NCBI RefSeq assembly: GCF_003696265.1
Contig: NZ_RFFH01000004.1
Location: forward strand, 1 to 64,000
Direction of reading: 5' to 3'
DNA from: Nocardia stercoris
GTDB taxonomy: Bacteria > Actinomycetota > Actinomycetes > Mycobacteriales > Mycobacteriaceae
DNA: 64,000 nucleotides
Shown: piece after piece, positions 1-7,940 of the stretch
Layout: each line of letters opens with the position of its first letter
Numbering within the stretch: position 1 is the first letter of the stretch
Position numbers and translations under genes: made by a program
The notes under the pieces: generated by a model
What the model was told of the DNA's origin: nothing
What the model saw: only the letters and a program-made list of their open reading frames with translations
Database searches by the model: none

Positions 1-84
1 CAGATCATTGGGTTGATAGGCCGGAACTGGAAGCCCTGTAAGGGGTGGAGGTGACCGGTACTAATAGGCCGAGGGCTTATTAAC
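1..84 (+). rRNA. rrl: 23S ribosomal RNA, 3' end (partial)
   Basis: The sequence carries the conserved 3' end of actinobacterial 23S rRNA, including the ACTAATAGGCCGAGGGCTTA stretch at about 59-78. The gene begins before the window. The exact mature 3' end is placed near 84 by analogy with other actinobacteria; the following bases up to 141 are the 23S-5S spacer. Confidence 0.9.
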
Positions 85-141
85 GAAGGTGCTACGCGTC
101 CACTGTGCGGTTCTGGAGCAACACACGATAGCTCCATAGAG

Positions 142-258
142 TTACGGCGGTTATAGCGGTGGGGAAACGCCCGGTCCCATTCCGAACCCGGAAGCTAAGC
201 CCACCTGCGCCGATGGTACTGCACTCGCCAGGGTGTGGGAGAGTAGGACACCGCCGGA
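142..258 (+). rRNA. rrf: 5S ribosomal RNA
   Basis: A complete 5S rRNA of about 117 nt. It starts TTACGGCGG, contains the universal GGTCCCATTCCGAACCCGG core at about 173-191, and ends with CACCGCCG, which pairs with the 5' end to form helix I. It is the last gene of an rRNA operon and is followed by two terminators. Confidence 0.95.
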
Positions 259-270
259 ACATACATTGCC

Positions 271-301
271 GAGAGCCCCGACCGATACGGTCGGGGCTCT
301 C
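271..301 (+). terminator. rRNA operon terminator 1
   Basis: A perfect 14-bp stem with arms GAGAGCCCCGACCG (271-284) and CGGTCGGGGCTCTC (288-301) and a 3-nt loop, starting 12 bases after the 5S gene. It is a strong intrinsic terminator for the rRNA operon, without a long U tract, as is usual in actinobacteria. Confidence 0.85.
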
Positions 302-330
302 GTGCGTTCGGGGAGTGTTTCTCGAATTAT

Positions 331-360
331 GAAGGCCCCCAGCTGATGCTGGGGGCCTTC
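331..360 (+). terminator. rRNA operon terminator 2
   Basis: A second perfect stem: arms GAAGGCCCCCAGC (331-343) and GCTGGGGGCCTTC (348-360), loop TGAT. Both hairpins are followed by the same 11 bases, CGTGCGTTCGG (301-311 and 360-370), so the two terminators look related or co-selected. The second may also serve the leftward gene that ends at 392. Confidence 0.8.
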
Positions 361-391
361 GTGCGTTCGGTGACGCTCACGCGCGGAAGCG

Positions 392-937
392 CTACATGAC
401 AACCACGTGCTGCGGTACGACGTTCGGATCAGCGGCACCGACGGCCGCGCCGACCGCCGCACCCGACAACGCGAAGCTTCCGCCCCCGATCAGGGTGGCT
501 GCCGTGACTGCCAGGGTCGCCGCGGCACCGCCGGCGAGTACGGTGGCGGCACTGCCGGCGGCCTGCAGCAGCAGCACCGGAACGACGGGTCCGGCGGTGA
601 GAGCCACCAATTCGTCGACGGCCGAACCGATTCCGGCGCCGACGACAGCGCCGTTACGGACCGGGTCACTGGGCATCGCCCCTCCGGCACTCCCCAGCGT
701 GCTCGGCGCGGCGGCCGGGACGTCCGGGTTCTGGATCGCGTCGCTGTTCTGCGCGGTCGGGTTGTCCGCGATGTTCTGCAGTGCGAGCGGCGCGGTGGCC
801 GGCTGCACCGCCGGGTCCGGCTGCGCGACGGGGTCGGCGGCCGCGGCCCCGGCACCCGCCAGCGTGACGGCAGCGGCCAGCGGTAGCGCGGCGGCGATGA
901 GCAGACGGCCGGTGCCGGCGGAGACTCGTCGAGTCAT
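392..937 (-). CDS. Small secreted alanine-rich protein
   Basis: A 181-residue protein of unknown function. The ATG at 937 is chosen because a strong ribosome site (GGGGAGGA) lies just upstream; an in-frame start at 997 would add 20 residues before the signal peptide. The N-terminus (MTRRVSAG, a hydrophobic Ala/Leu stretch, then AAAADP) is a Sec signal peptide with cleavage probably near residue 32. The mature part has an Asn/Asp/Pro-rich linker (NIADNPTAQ, DAIQNPD) followed by a Gly/Ala-rich hydrophobic half. That half shares the motif DPxxNGAxxGAGIGxA and a C-terminal DPNVVPQ with the next gene at 1172-1516, so the two are paralogues. Export is well supported; the role is unknown. Confidence 0.75.
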   Translation of the reverse strand: MTRRVSAGTGRLLIAAALPLAAAVTLAGAGAAAADPVAQPDPAVQPATAPLALQNIADNPTAQNSDAIQNPDVPAAAPSTLGSAGGAMPSDPVRNGAVVGAGIGSAVDELVALTAGPVVPVLLLQAAGSAATVLAGGAAATLAVTAATLIGGGSFALSGAAVGAAVGAADPNVVPQHVVVM

Positions 938-1171
938 GAAATATGTCCTCCCCGACGCCCGAACCGCAGGCCGGTATCGAACGAGACACGCCCCCAACCG
1001 AATCGGACGTCAAAGCCTGATTCGTACTCGGATATCTGTACCGGACCGCGCACACCCGCGCAATCCGGCGTCCGGTGATCAGGACTTCGAACGCGCCATA
1101 GCCGAGCGTCCCGGTATTGCGGTCAGGGCTCTTGCCTCCCGGTCGACGAATCCGATTGGTGCGCTTATCAC

Positions 1172-1516
1172 TCAGGGCAGGACCTGCGGCACCACGTCCG
1201 GGGCGAAGAGGCCGACGAGTGCTCCGATTCCGGCACCGGCCACGCCGTCGACGACCGCCTCCAGCGGTACGGTGATCGGTGCCATGAAGACGCCGAACAG
1301 ACCCTGGAAGGCGCCGAAGGCAGCGCCGATCCCGGCGCCCAGCGCGGCACCGTTCTGAATCGGGTCGGGGAACTGCGCGTTCGGGTTGGTCGCGATGTCC
1401 GCGGCCGGGGTGGACGCGGGTTCCGCCGATGCGACGCCGGCACTCAGGCCGATCGTCAGCGGAACGAACGCGATGAAGCAGGCGCGGCGCGCGGCCGCAG
1501 CGAGGGTACTGGTCAT
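1172..1516 (-). CDS. Small secreted protein, paralogue of the gene at 392-937
   Basis: A 114-residue protein starting MTSTLAAAARRACF. It has a signal peptide with likely cleavage after VASAEPAS (about residue 32). The mature chain carries NPNAQFPDPIQNGA, then an alternating Gly/Ala hydrophobic segment (GAGIGAAFGAF; VVDGVAGAGIGALVG), and ends DVVPQVLP. The same motif order occurs in the neighbouring 181-residue protein, pointing to a local duplication. Both run leftward and are separated by 234 bases without a gene. Glycine-zipper-like repeats suggest association with the envelope or self-assembly, but this is inference. Confidence 0.75.
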   Translation of the reverse strand: MTSTLAAAARRACFIAFVPLTIGLSAGVASAEPASTPAADIATNPNAQFPDPIQNGAALGAGIGAAFGAFQGLFGVFMAPITVPLEAVVDGVAGAGIGALVGLFAPDVVPQVLP

Positions 1517-1934
1517 GGCGCGACAGTAATGTCGGTCCGCTGTCTCGTCGGGGCGTCGAATCGGGTGTCGCCGAATCGGTCCGAATCACCGGCGCAATAA
1601 TCGTTTTCGCCGGAATTCCACTGCTGAGCGCAACCGGCGAATTGGGCAGTATTGTGCCGGGGGTTGCACATCGGAGCCCGCATTCTCGATGCGACGGCCG
1701 CCTCCAATTCGGGTCGACCGGATCGGCTGGACCCACACCGCCGCGTCCTGAACCTCGGTTACCTGCGGAATTCGCCCGTTAAGGTCCTGTATCCGCCGGG
1801 GCGAGGTCCCTTGACGGCCGGTACGCTCACAGGGCTCTCCCAGCCGACGGCGAGGATGCCTGTAGGGCCGGGCTTCAGTATGGAAGCGATCCGGTGATGC
1901 GCCGGGAGTCCGTCCGTACCGAGGAGGCGAGAAC
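1517..1934. other. Intergenic region between divergent genes, no gene recognised
   Basis: This 418-base stretch separates the leftward secreted-protein gene from the rightward rhomboid-like gene and must hold both promoters. A TTGACG hexamer at 1811-1816 could be a -35 element for the rightward gene, but no convincing -10 follows it. The only ribosome site that stands out is GAGGAGG just before 1935. A rightward reading frame at 1652-1897 has no recognisable protein character. Confidence 0.5.
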
Positions 1935-2705
1935 ATGGTCGTGCTGGAGACGCCGCGTGCCGACGCGGGATCCGGGCTCGTGCTCGCGTCCACCCCGCAC
2001 ACGCACCGCCGGCTGGGCCGGCTGCTGCTACCGGTCACCTGGGGGTACGCCGCGCTGCTGGTGGCGGTGACCGTGGCCGTCGCGTCGGCTGACGAGGCCA
2101 CCCGGTCGAAGCTGGTGCGGCACGCCAGCACCAACCTGCACAACCTGCTGCACGGCCGGCTGGGCACGTTGTTCTCCAGTGCCTTCGTGATCGGCGACAG
2201 CGTCACCGCCCTGGTGGTTATTCCGCTGCTGGTGTGCCTGCTGGCCCTCGCCGAACGGCGCTTCGGATCCGCACGCCTGGTCCACATCTTTCTGTCCGGG
2301 CACGTCGGTTCCACCCTGCTGGTGGCGGCCGGGCTGCTGTTCGCCGTGCGCCACGGCTGGGTGTCGGCCGCGGTCATGCGGGTCGACGACGTCGGCATCA
2401 GCTACGGCGCCATGGCGTTGATCGGCGCGTTCGTGGCGGTGGTCCCGGCTCGCCTGCGGGTGGCCTGGATCGTCTCCTGGCCGGCCGTGGCGGTCGCCGG
2501 CATGGTGCTGGGCGGGACGTTCACCAACGTCGGCCACTTCGTCTCGGTCTGCATCGGCCTGCTGGCCGGAGCGTGGCTGTGGCGCACGGGCCGGATCACC
2601 GCCATGCGCGGCGGCCGGATCACCGCGCTGCGCTGGTCCGCGCGGATCGATCTCGTGTTGCTGGCTTCTGCGGCAGTGCTCGGGTACACCATGCTGATCG
2701 GGTGA
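1935..2705 (+). CDS. Rhomboid-like integral membrane protein (copy 1)
   Basis: A 256-residue polytopic membrane protein with about six transmembrane helices and a short cytoplasmic N-terminus. It resembles actinobacterial rhomboid-like proteins: G-I-S-Y-G at about residues 153-157 matches the rhomboid GxSxG serine motif, and FTNVGHF further on offers the His of a Ser-His dyad. If active it would be an intramembrane serine protease; this is inferred from motif spacing only. The start has a good ribosome site (GAGGAGG). The stop TGA overlaps the GTG start of the next gene, a paralogue, by 4 bases, so the two are very likely translated in a coupled manner. Confidence 0.75.
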   Translation: MVVLETPRADAGSGLVLASTPHTHRRLGRLLLPVTWGYAALLVAVTVAVASADEATRSKLVRHASTNLHNLLHGRLGTLFSSAFVIGDSVTALVVIPLLVCLLALAERRFGSARLVHIFLSGHVGSTLLVAAGLLFAVRHGWVSAAVMRVDDVGISYGAMALIGAFVAVVPARLRVAWIVSWPAVAVAGMVLGGTFTNVGHFVSVCIGLLAGAWLWRTGRITAMRGGRITALRWSARIDLVLLASAAVLGYTMLIG

Positions 2706-3421
2706 CGATCTTCGGCGGCACCCGACGCGGTTCCGGTGTGGTGCCGTCGGCGCGGGCCGGTGGCCGTCGCTGGTTGCCGGTGACGGTCGGTTACACCGCG
2801 GCGCTCGCGCTGGTGTCGGCGCTCTGGGCCGGAGCCGACCCGGACATCCAGCTGCGGACGATCGCGGACACCAGCACCAATCTCGACAACCTCGCTCACC
2901 ACCGGTTCGGCACGCTGCTGACGAGCGCGTTCGTGATCGCCGACAACGGCACCGCGCTGCTGGCCGTACCGTTGCTGGCGGGCCTGCTGGCCCTGTCCGA
3001 GCGGCGCTTCGGTTCCCGGGCCACGGTGTCGGTGTTCCTGACCGGTCACGTCGGCGCGACGCTGCTGGTGGCGGCCGGGCTGTGGTCGGGGGTGCGGCGC
3101 GGCTGGTTCGACGCCGACGTGTGCTACGCCGTCGACGTGGGTGTCAGTTACGGCGCGATGGCGGTGTTCGGCGCCGTGGCGGCGGTGGTGCCCGCGGTGT
3201 GGCGCGCGCCGTGGACGGTGGCCTGGCTGGCGGTCGCGCTCGAGGGCGTGGTGCGGGGCGGCGATTTCACGAATGTCGGCCACCTGCTGTCCTACCTGCT
3301 GGGTTCGGTGGCCGGTCTCGTGCTCGCCCGGAACTCGCCAGCCGCACGTTCGCCCAGCTGGCTCGACCTGCAACTGCTCGCGTGCGGCGCCTTCCTCGCG
3401 AGTGCCTTCCTGCCCGCGTGA
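2702..3421 (+). CDS. Rhomboid-like integral membrane protein (copy 2)
   Basis: A 239-residue paralogue of the preceding gene, with the same helix layout and shared blocks: STNLxNL, LAx[13 protein letters not shown], [16 protein letters not shown] (about residues 147-154) and FTNVGHLLS. The GTG at 2702 is chosen because it overlaps the upstream TGA (GTGA) and is in frame. The duplication is clearly old, since identity is patchy and concentrated in the membrane motifs. As for copy 1, the GxSYG serine and the GH histidine suggest a rhomboid-type catalytic dyad. The substrate is unknown. The two products could form a hetero-pair because their synthesis is coupled. Confidence 0.72.
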   Translation: MTIFGGTRRGSGVVPSARAGGRRWLPVTVGYTAALALVSALWAGADPDIQLRTIADTSTNLDNLAHHRFGTLLTSAFVIADNGTALLAVPLLAGLLALSERRFGSRATVSVFLTGHVGATLLVAAGLWSGVRRGWFDADVCYAVDVGVSYGAMAVFGAVAAVVPAVWRAPWTVAWLAVALEGVVRGGDFTNVGHLLSYLLGSVAGLVLARNSPAARSPSWLDLQLLACGAFLASAFLPA

Positions 3422-3509
3422 GTATCGGGTGCGCGCTGCCCGTTGCGCGGGAGTCGCGTCCGAGGTACCCGTTGTTCGGTGGGCGGCCCGCTGTCCTAGA
3501 GTGGCCCGG

Positions 3510-4190
3510 GTGCGCCTCGTGATTGCTCGTTGTCAGGTCGACTACGTGGGTCGGCTCACCGCTCATCTCCCGATGGCCCGCCGGCTGCTGATGATCAAGG
3601 CGGACGGCTCGGTGCTGGTCCACTCCGACGGCGGTTCCTACAAGCCGCTGAACTGGATGAGCCCGCCGTGCTGGCTGGAGGAGCGGGATTCGGAAAGCGT
3701 TGAGCCGGCGAAGCTCTGGGTGGTCACGAACAAGGCCGGGGAGGAACTGCGGATCACCCTGGCCGAGATCGAGCACGACTCCGAGCACGATCTGGGTATC
3801 GATCCCGGCCTGGTGAAGGACGGCGTCGAAGCCCACCTGCAGGAGCTGCTGGCCGAGCACATCGAAACCCTCGGTGCCGGTTACTCGTTGATCCGCCGCG
3901 AGTACATGACCGCGATCGGCCCGGTCGACATCCTGTGCCGCGATTCCACCGGTGCCACGGTCGCGGTGGAGATCAAGCGGCGCGGTGAGATCGACGGCGT
4001 GGAGCAGCTGACCCGGTATCTCGAACTGCTGAACCGGGATCCGCTGCTGGCGCCGGTGACCGGCGTGTTCGCCGCCCAGCAGATCAAGCCGCAGGCTCGC
4101 ACGCTCGCGACTGATCGCGGAATTCGTTGTGTCACTCTCGATTACGATGCGCTGCGGGGCACCGAGAGCGACGAGTTCCGGCTCTTCTGA
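3510..4190 (+). CDS. nucS: Endonuclease NucS (non-canonical mismatch repair)
   Basis: A 226-residue protein that reads [16 protein letters not shown], strongly matching M. tuberculosis NucS (Rv1321), which lacks MutS/MutL and uses NucS for mismatch repair. The N-terminal half is the DNA-binding/dimerisation domain. The C-terminal nuclease domain carries the PD-(D/E)xK-type residues in GPVDILCRD and AVEIKRRGE, followed by [15 protein letters not shown]. In this family the enzyme cuts both strands at T:G, G:G and T:T mismatches and is stimulated by the sliding clamp; the C-terminal end EFRLF fits the clamp-binding tail. GTG at 3510 gives the same start as homologues; GTG at 3501 would add three residues. 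The small gene at 4199 follows closely. Confidence 0.93.
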   Translation: MRLVIARCQVDYVGRLTAHLPMARRLLMIKADGSVLVHSDGGSYKPLNWMSPPCWLEERDSESVEPAKLWVVTNKAGEELRITLAEIEHDSEHDLGIDPGLVKDGVEAHLQELLAEHIETLGAGYSLIRREYMTAIGPVDILCRDSTGATVAVEIKRRGEIDGVEQLTRYLELLNRDPLLAPVTGVFAAQQIKPQARTLATDRGIRCVTLDYDALRGTESDEFRLF

Positions 4191-4198
4191 GGTTCCGT

Positions 4199-4501
4199 AT
4201 GCCCAGACGAAGGCCGAAGCGGCCGAATCCGCGGGGGGACCGGGAACCGCGCCCGATCGGGGACGTCTTCGGCCGCACCGAATCCGGTCCGGGTGACGAC
4301 GAGAACTATGTCGTGCGAACCGTTTCCGGTGCGCGGGCGGTGAAGACCTATCGCTGCCCGGGCTGTGACCACGAGATCGCGCCCGGCACACCGCATATCG
4401 TCGCCTGGCCGGCCGACGGCGGCGAGGACGACCGCAGGCACTGGCATACCGGTTGCTGGCGCGGCCGTCGGACCCGCACCATCACCCGCCGCTGGTCTTG
4501 A
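4199..4501 (+). CDS. Small CxxC/HxxxC zinc-binding-like protein
   Basis: A 100-residue protein with a basic, proline-rich N-terminus (MPRRRPKRPNPRGD) and a compact C-terminal part containing CPGCDHEI and HWHTGCW. These would form a plausible four-ligand zinc site (C-x2-C ... H-x3-C). It starts 9 bases after the nucS stop and probably shares its transcript. Similar short proteins follow nucS in many actinobacteria and are sometimes labelled ATP/GTP-binding without evidence. No enzymatic motif is visible. The context suggests nucleic-acid metabolism, but that is inference. Confidence 0.75.
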   Translation: MPRRRPKRPNPRGDREPRPIGDVFGRTESGPGDDENYVVRTVSGARAVKTYRCPGCDHEIAPGTPHIVAWPADGGEDDRRHWHTGCWRGRRTRTITRRWS

Positions 4502-4512
4502 CCGAAACATGA

Positions 4513-4541
4513 AGGCCGCCTCCGGAATCCGGAGGCGGCCT
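4513..4541. terminator. Bidirectional terminator between convergent genes
   Basis: A perfect stem with arms AGGCCGCCTCCGG (4513-4525) and CCGGAGGCGGCCT (4529-4541) and loop AAT. It lies between the rightward gene ending at 4501 and the leftward gene ending at 4598, so it can end both transcripts. Confidence 0.85.
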
Positions 4542-4597
4542 GGGTCGGAATGGGTCTAACTTTTACGTTGTCGCCCTACTGGTGTGGTGCGCGTCGA

Positions 4598-5563
4598 TCA
4601 GGCTTTCGCGTCTTCGAGAACGTCTTCCTCGGAAGAGTCCGCGATGGCCTTCTGCCGGCCGTTGGAGGGCTTGCCGGCCAGGGACCGGGCTTCGGGTGCG
4701 CCGTCGAGCAGTTCGCTCTCGCGGTTGACCGCGGCCAGCATGGCCGGCACCGAGTCGAGCTGACCACGAATACCCAGCAGCTGGGCCAGGACCCGGCCGC
4801 GCAGCACCCGCATCTCCTCCGCCAGTTCCTTGGCGTGGGCGATCTTGCGGTCGGCGGACTGGGTGGCGTTGTTGACCAGGCGGGTGGCCTCTTCGGTCGC
4901 TTCCTTGATCCGCTGTGCGGCATCGGCGCGGCTGGAGGCCTCGAGCTCTTCCATGGCCTTGGTGAGCTTGGTGCGACGCTCGGCCATGGTGGTCTCGAAG
5001 TCCTGCTGGGTGGCCTTGCGCTTGGCTTCGGCCTCCTTGGTCAGGCGGTCGGCCTCGGCGTTGGCCGCTTCGATGATCTTGGTCTGCTCGGTGCGCGCGT
5101 TGGTCAGCGTCTTCTCGAACTCGACCTCGAGCGCCTCGCGCTTCTCCTGAGTCTCCTTCAGCAGGGACTCGTACTTGCCGCGCATCTCGGTCGCCTGCTG
5201 CTCCGCGATCGAGATCATCTCGGCCGCTTCGGCCTGCGCCTGCGCGCGGACCTCGGAGGCCTCGTCGGAGGCCAGCCGCAGCATGCGCGAGATGCGGTCA
5301 CTCATGCCCTCGGCAGTGGTCGGGGGAACCGACAGCCGGTCGACCTCCTTGCGGAGCTCGTCGATCTCGTCGCGCGCATCCTCCAGCTGGGCGGCCAGGT
5401 TACGGGCCTGGGCGGCGGCGGCATCGCGATCGGTTGCGGTGACCCGCAGCTCGGCATCGAAACGGTCGAAATAGTTACTCACCTCGTCGCGGTCGTAACC
5501 CTTCCGAACTACGGAGAAGGGCAACGCAACGAAGCGATTGCGATCGGGCTCAGTGGACGACAT
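4598..5563 (-). CDS. DivIVA-domain coiled-coil protein
   Basis: A 321-residue protein. Residues about 13-35 (FSVVRKGYDRDEVSNYFDRF) match the membrane-binding start of DivIVA/Wag31-type proteins. The rest, about 40-285, is an almost unbroken coiled coil rich in Ala/Glu/Lys/Arg (for example AEADRLTKEAEAKRKA, RTKLTKAMEELEASSRADAA). The C-terminus is acidic (SSEEDVLEDAKA). Proteins of this build organise polar growth or septation in actinobacteria. It is not Wag31 itself, which sits in the division cluster. ATG at 5563 is preferred to the upstream TTG at 5572. It is transcribed convergently to the nucS pair and in the same direction as the epimerase upstream. Confidence 0.8.
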   Translation of the reverse strand: MSSTEPDRNRFVALPFSVVRKGYDRDEVSNYFDRFDAELRVTATDRDAAAAQARNLAAQLEDARDEIDELRKEVDRLSVPPTTAEGMSDRISRMLRLASDEASEVRAQAQAEAAEMISIAEQQATEMRGKYESLLKETQEKREALEVEFEKTLTNARTEQTKIIEAANAEADRLTKEAEAKRKATQQDFETTMAERRTKLTKAMEELEASSRADAAQRIKEATEEATRLVNNATQSADRKIAHAKELAEEMRVLRGRVLAQLLGIRGQLDSVPAMLAAVNRESELLDGAPEARSLAGKPSNGRQKAIADSSEEDVLEDAKA

Positions 5564-5649
5564 GCCCCACAAACTACAGCCTGTGGTGCGGGCATGCGGA
5601 CTCGACCGGGAATGTCGTTACGACAAGTTTGCGCGGCCGGAATCCGCTA

Positions 5650-6120
5650 CTAGTGAGTAGGATTGGCGCTGGGCTCGACCAGCTCGATGAGCACACCGCC
5701 AGCATCCTTGGGGTGCACGAAGTTTATCCTCGAACCCGCCGTGCCGCCGCGAGGCGCGTCGTAGAGAAGTCGCAGCCCGCGTGCACGCAAATGAGTCGCG
5801 ACGGCCTCGATGTCCGTGACCCGGTAGGCCAGTTGCTGCAGGCCGGGACCGTTCCGGTCGATGAACTTCGCGATCGTCGATTCCTCGTTGATCGGGGCCA
5901 GCAACTGCAGGGCAGTCGCGCTGTCCGCCGCGGCCGGCAGCGAGAGCATCGCCTCGTGCACACCCTGGGCCGCGTTGACCTCGCGATGGGTCTCGACCAT
6001 GCCGAGGTTCGCGGCGTACCAGGCGACGGCGGCGTCGAGGTCGGGAACCGCGATTCCGACGTGGTCGACGGCGATCACATAGTCGCCGGGAATGAATTCG
6101 GACGTTTCGGTGGCACTCAC
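5650..6120 (-). CDS. mce: Methylmalonyl-CoA epimerase
   Basis: A 156-residue vicinal-oxygen-chelate fold protein, the same size as the M. tuberculosis homologue Rv1322A. The metal-binding His lies in AVDHVGIAVPDLD near the N-terminus; the second half-fold carries GLQQLAYRV and a closing ELVEPS with the metal Glu. It interconverts (2S)- and (2R)-methylmalonyl-CoA, linking propionyl-CoA carboxylation or mutase products. The GTG at 6120 gives the family length. It is divergent from the thiolase gene at 6261, and the same pairing exists in mycobacteria. Confidence 0.9.
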   Translation of the reverse strand: MSATETSEFIPGDYVIAVDHVGIAVPDLDAAVAWYAANLGMVETHREVNAAQGVHEAMLSLPAAADSATALQLLAPINEESTIAKFIDRNGPGLQQLAYRVTDIEAVATHLRARGLRLLYDAPRGGTAGSRINFVHPKDAGGVLIELVEPSANPTH

Positions 6121-6260
6121 CCTTCGAAGGTAGCGCGACCTCGTGCCCGATGAGGTGGTGGTACCGGTTACCGTGGAGTAGGTACTTGGGCCGGTCCTGG
6201 ATCCGGCATCTCGTACCGTGGCGAACGTCCAGGGTCTGATCCACAGAAGCGAGGCACATC

Positions 6261-7442
6261 GTGACCACAACCTCCGTCATCGTCTCCGGTGCGCGCACCC
6301 CGGTCGGCCGGCTGCTCGGCGGTCTGAAGGACTTCTCGGCCGCACAGCTGGGCGGTATCGCCGTCAAGGCCGCGCTGGAGAAGGGTGGCGTCGCGCCCGA
6401 GCAGGTCGACTACGTGATCCTCGGTCAGGTGCTGCAGGCCGGTGCCGGGCAGCTGCCCGCCCGCCAGGCCGCCGCGGCCGCCGGTATCCCGCTGAGCGTG
6501 CCCTCGCTGCTGATCAACAAGGTCTGCCTGTCCGGGATCAACGCGATCGCGTTGGCGGACCAGCTGATTCGGGCCGGCGAGCACGAGATCGTGGTGGCCG
6601 GCGGCATGGAGTCGATGAGCCAGACCCCGCACCTGCTGCCCAAGAGCCGCGAAGGCTTCAAGTACGGCGACACCACCCTGGTCGACCACATGGCCTACGA
6701 CGGCCTGCACGACGTGCTCACCGACCAGGCCATGGGCCTGCTCACCGAGGAGCGCAACGACCTCGACAAGGTAAGCCGAGAGGACCAGGACGCCCTGGCC
6801 GCCCGCTCGCACCAGAACGCCGCCCGCGCCTGGAAGGACGGCCTGTTCGCCGACGAGGTCGTGCCGGTGCCGGTCCCGCAGCGCAAGGGCGACCCGATCT
6901 ACGTCACCGAGGACGAGGGCATCCGCGCCGACACGACGGTCGAGTCGCTGGGCAAGCTGCGCCCCGCCTTCCGCAAGGACGGCACGGTGACCGCAGGTAC
7001 CTCCTCGCAGATCTCCGACGGCGCCGCCGCGGTGGTCGTGATGAGCAAGGCGAAGGCCGAGGAGCTCGGGCTGAGCTGGATCGCCGAGATCGGCGCCTCC
7101 GGTCAGGTCGCGGGCCCCGACTCGACGCTGCAGGACCAGCCGGCGAACGCCATCCTCGCCGCCTGCGCGAAGGAAGGCATCACCCCGGCCGACCTGGACC
7201 TGATCGAGATCAACGAGGCGTTCGCCGCGGTCGGCGTCTCCTCGATCCGCAAGCTCGGCTACGACGAGGACAAGGTCAACGTCAACGGTGGTGCGATCGC
7301 GATCGGCCACCCGCTCGGCATGTCGGGCGCCCGCATCCTGCTGACCCTGGCCCACGAGCTCAAGCGCCGCGGCGGCGGCGTCGGTGCCGCGGCCCTGTGC
7401 GGTGGCGGCGGTCAGGGTGACGCCCTGATCATCAAGGTTTAG
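6261..7442 (+). CDS. fadA4: Acetyl-CoA C-acetyltransferase (thiolase)
   Basis: A 393-residue thiolase. The nucleophile Cys89 lies in [15 protein letters not shown], the general-base His in [14 protein letters not shown], and the second Cys in [13 protein letters not shown]. It catalyses reversible condensation of two acetyl-CoA to acetoacetyl-CoA, or the last thiolytic step of beta-oxidation. It is the positional and sequence counterpart of M. tuberculosis FadA4 (Rv1323). The start ATG has GAGGCAC upstream. A strong terminator follows at 7455. Cytoplasmic and presumably homotetrameric, as in the family. Confidence 0.93.
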   Translation: MTTTSVIVSGARTPVGRLLGGLKDFSAAQLGGIAVKAALEKGGVAPEQVDYVILGQVLQAGAGQLPARQAAAAAGIPLSVPSLLINKVCLSGINAIALADQLIRAGEHEIVVAGGMESMSQTPHLLPKSREGFKYGDTTLVDHMAYDGLHDVLTDQAMGLLTEERNDLDKVSREDQDALAARSHQNAARAWKDGLFADEVVPVPVPQRKGDPIYVTEDEGIRADTTVESLGKLRPAFRKDGTVTAGTSSQISDGAAAVVVMSKAKAEELGLSWIAEIGASGQVAGPDSTLQDQPANAILAACAKEGITPADLDLIEINEAFAAVGVSSIRKLGYDEDKVNVNGGAIAIGHPLGMSGARILLTLAHELKRRGGGVGAAALCGGGGQGDALIIKV

Positions 7443-7454
7443 GAAGTATCGACC

Positions 7455-7492
7455 GGTCCGGACCGAGCAGGACATTCCTGCTCGGCCCGGAC
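7455..7492 (+). terminator. Terminator after the thiolase gene
   Basis: A long hairpin just after the thiolase stop. Arm GGTCCGGACCGAGCAGGA (7455-7472) pairs with TCCTGCTCGGCCCGGACC (7475-7492) with one or two mismatches and a tiny loop. Confidence 0.75.
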
Positions 7493-7561
7493 CGTTGTGC
7501 TGCCCACGGTGTGACGGGTCCAACTACGAATGGTCGTAGAAGGTCCGGCACAATGGGGGTC

Positions 7562-7927
7562 ATGTCTCTCTTCGATCTGAGCACCACTGCCAAGCGGTTC
7601 CGCTTCGTCGCCGTGCTCGAGGCGATCTCGTGGGTCTTCCTGATCATCGGCATGGTGTTCAAGCGGTTGGAGCACCCGGTGCTGTGGCCGGTGAAGGTCT
7701 TCGGCATGACCCACGGCATCATCTTCGTCGCCTTCGTCGTGGTGACGATCCTGGCTGCCCGAGAGCTGCGGTGGTCGCCCGGTGTGACCGCACTGGCCCT
7801 GGTGTCGAGCATCCCGCCGTTCTGCACCGTGCTGTTCGAGGTGTTCGCGGTGCGCAAGGGCCTGCTCGGTGAGCTGAGCGCGAGCCCGATGGGTGCCGCC
7901 CCGGCGTCCGCCGCTGTGGGTTCGTGA
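7562..7927 (+). CDS. DUF3817 family membrane protein
   Basis: A 121-residue membrane protein with three or four helices. The motif EAISWVFLIIGMVFKRLEHP, followed by VFGMTHGIIFVAF, is typical of the small DUF3817 family (YdzA-like). Its conserved His and Arg lie near the membrane surface. The function is unknown. ATG 7562 has GGGGG upstream; an in-frame ATG at 7553 is possible. A second, clearly distinct DUF3817 gene lies at 33500-33910. The downstream thioredoxin-like gene starts 13 bases after this stop, so the two are probably co-transcribed. Confidence 0.8.
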   Translation: MSLFDLSTTAKRFRFVAVLEAISWVFLIIGMVFKRLEHPVLWPVKVFGMTHGIIFVAFVVVTILAARELRWSPGVTALALVSSIPPFCTVLFEVFAVRKGLLGELSASPMGAAPASAAVGS

Positions 7928-7940
7928 CACACTGGAGATC

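Noticed and set aside
1652..1897. An 81-codon rightward frame in the intergenic region
   Set aside because: No convincing ribosome site, no recognisable protein character, and it lies in a region expected to hold divergent promoters.
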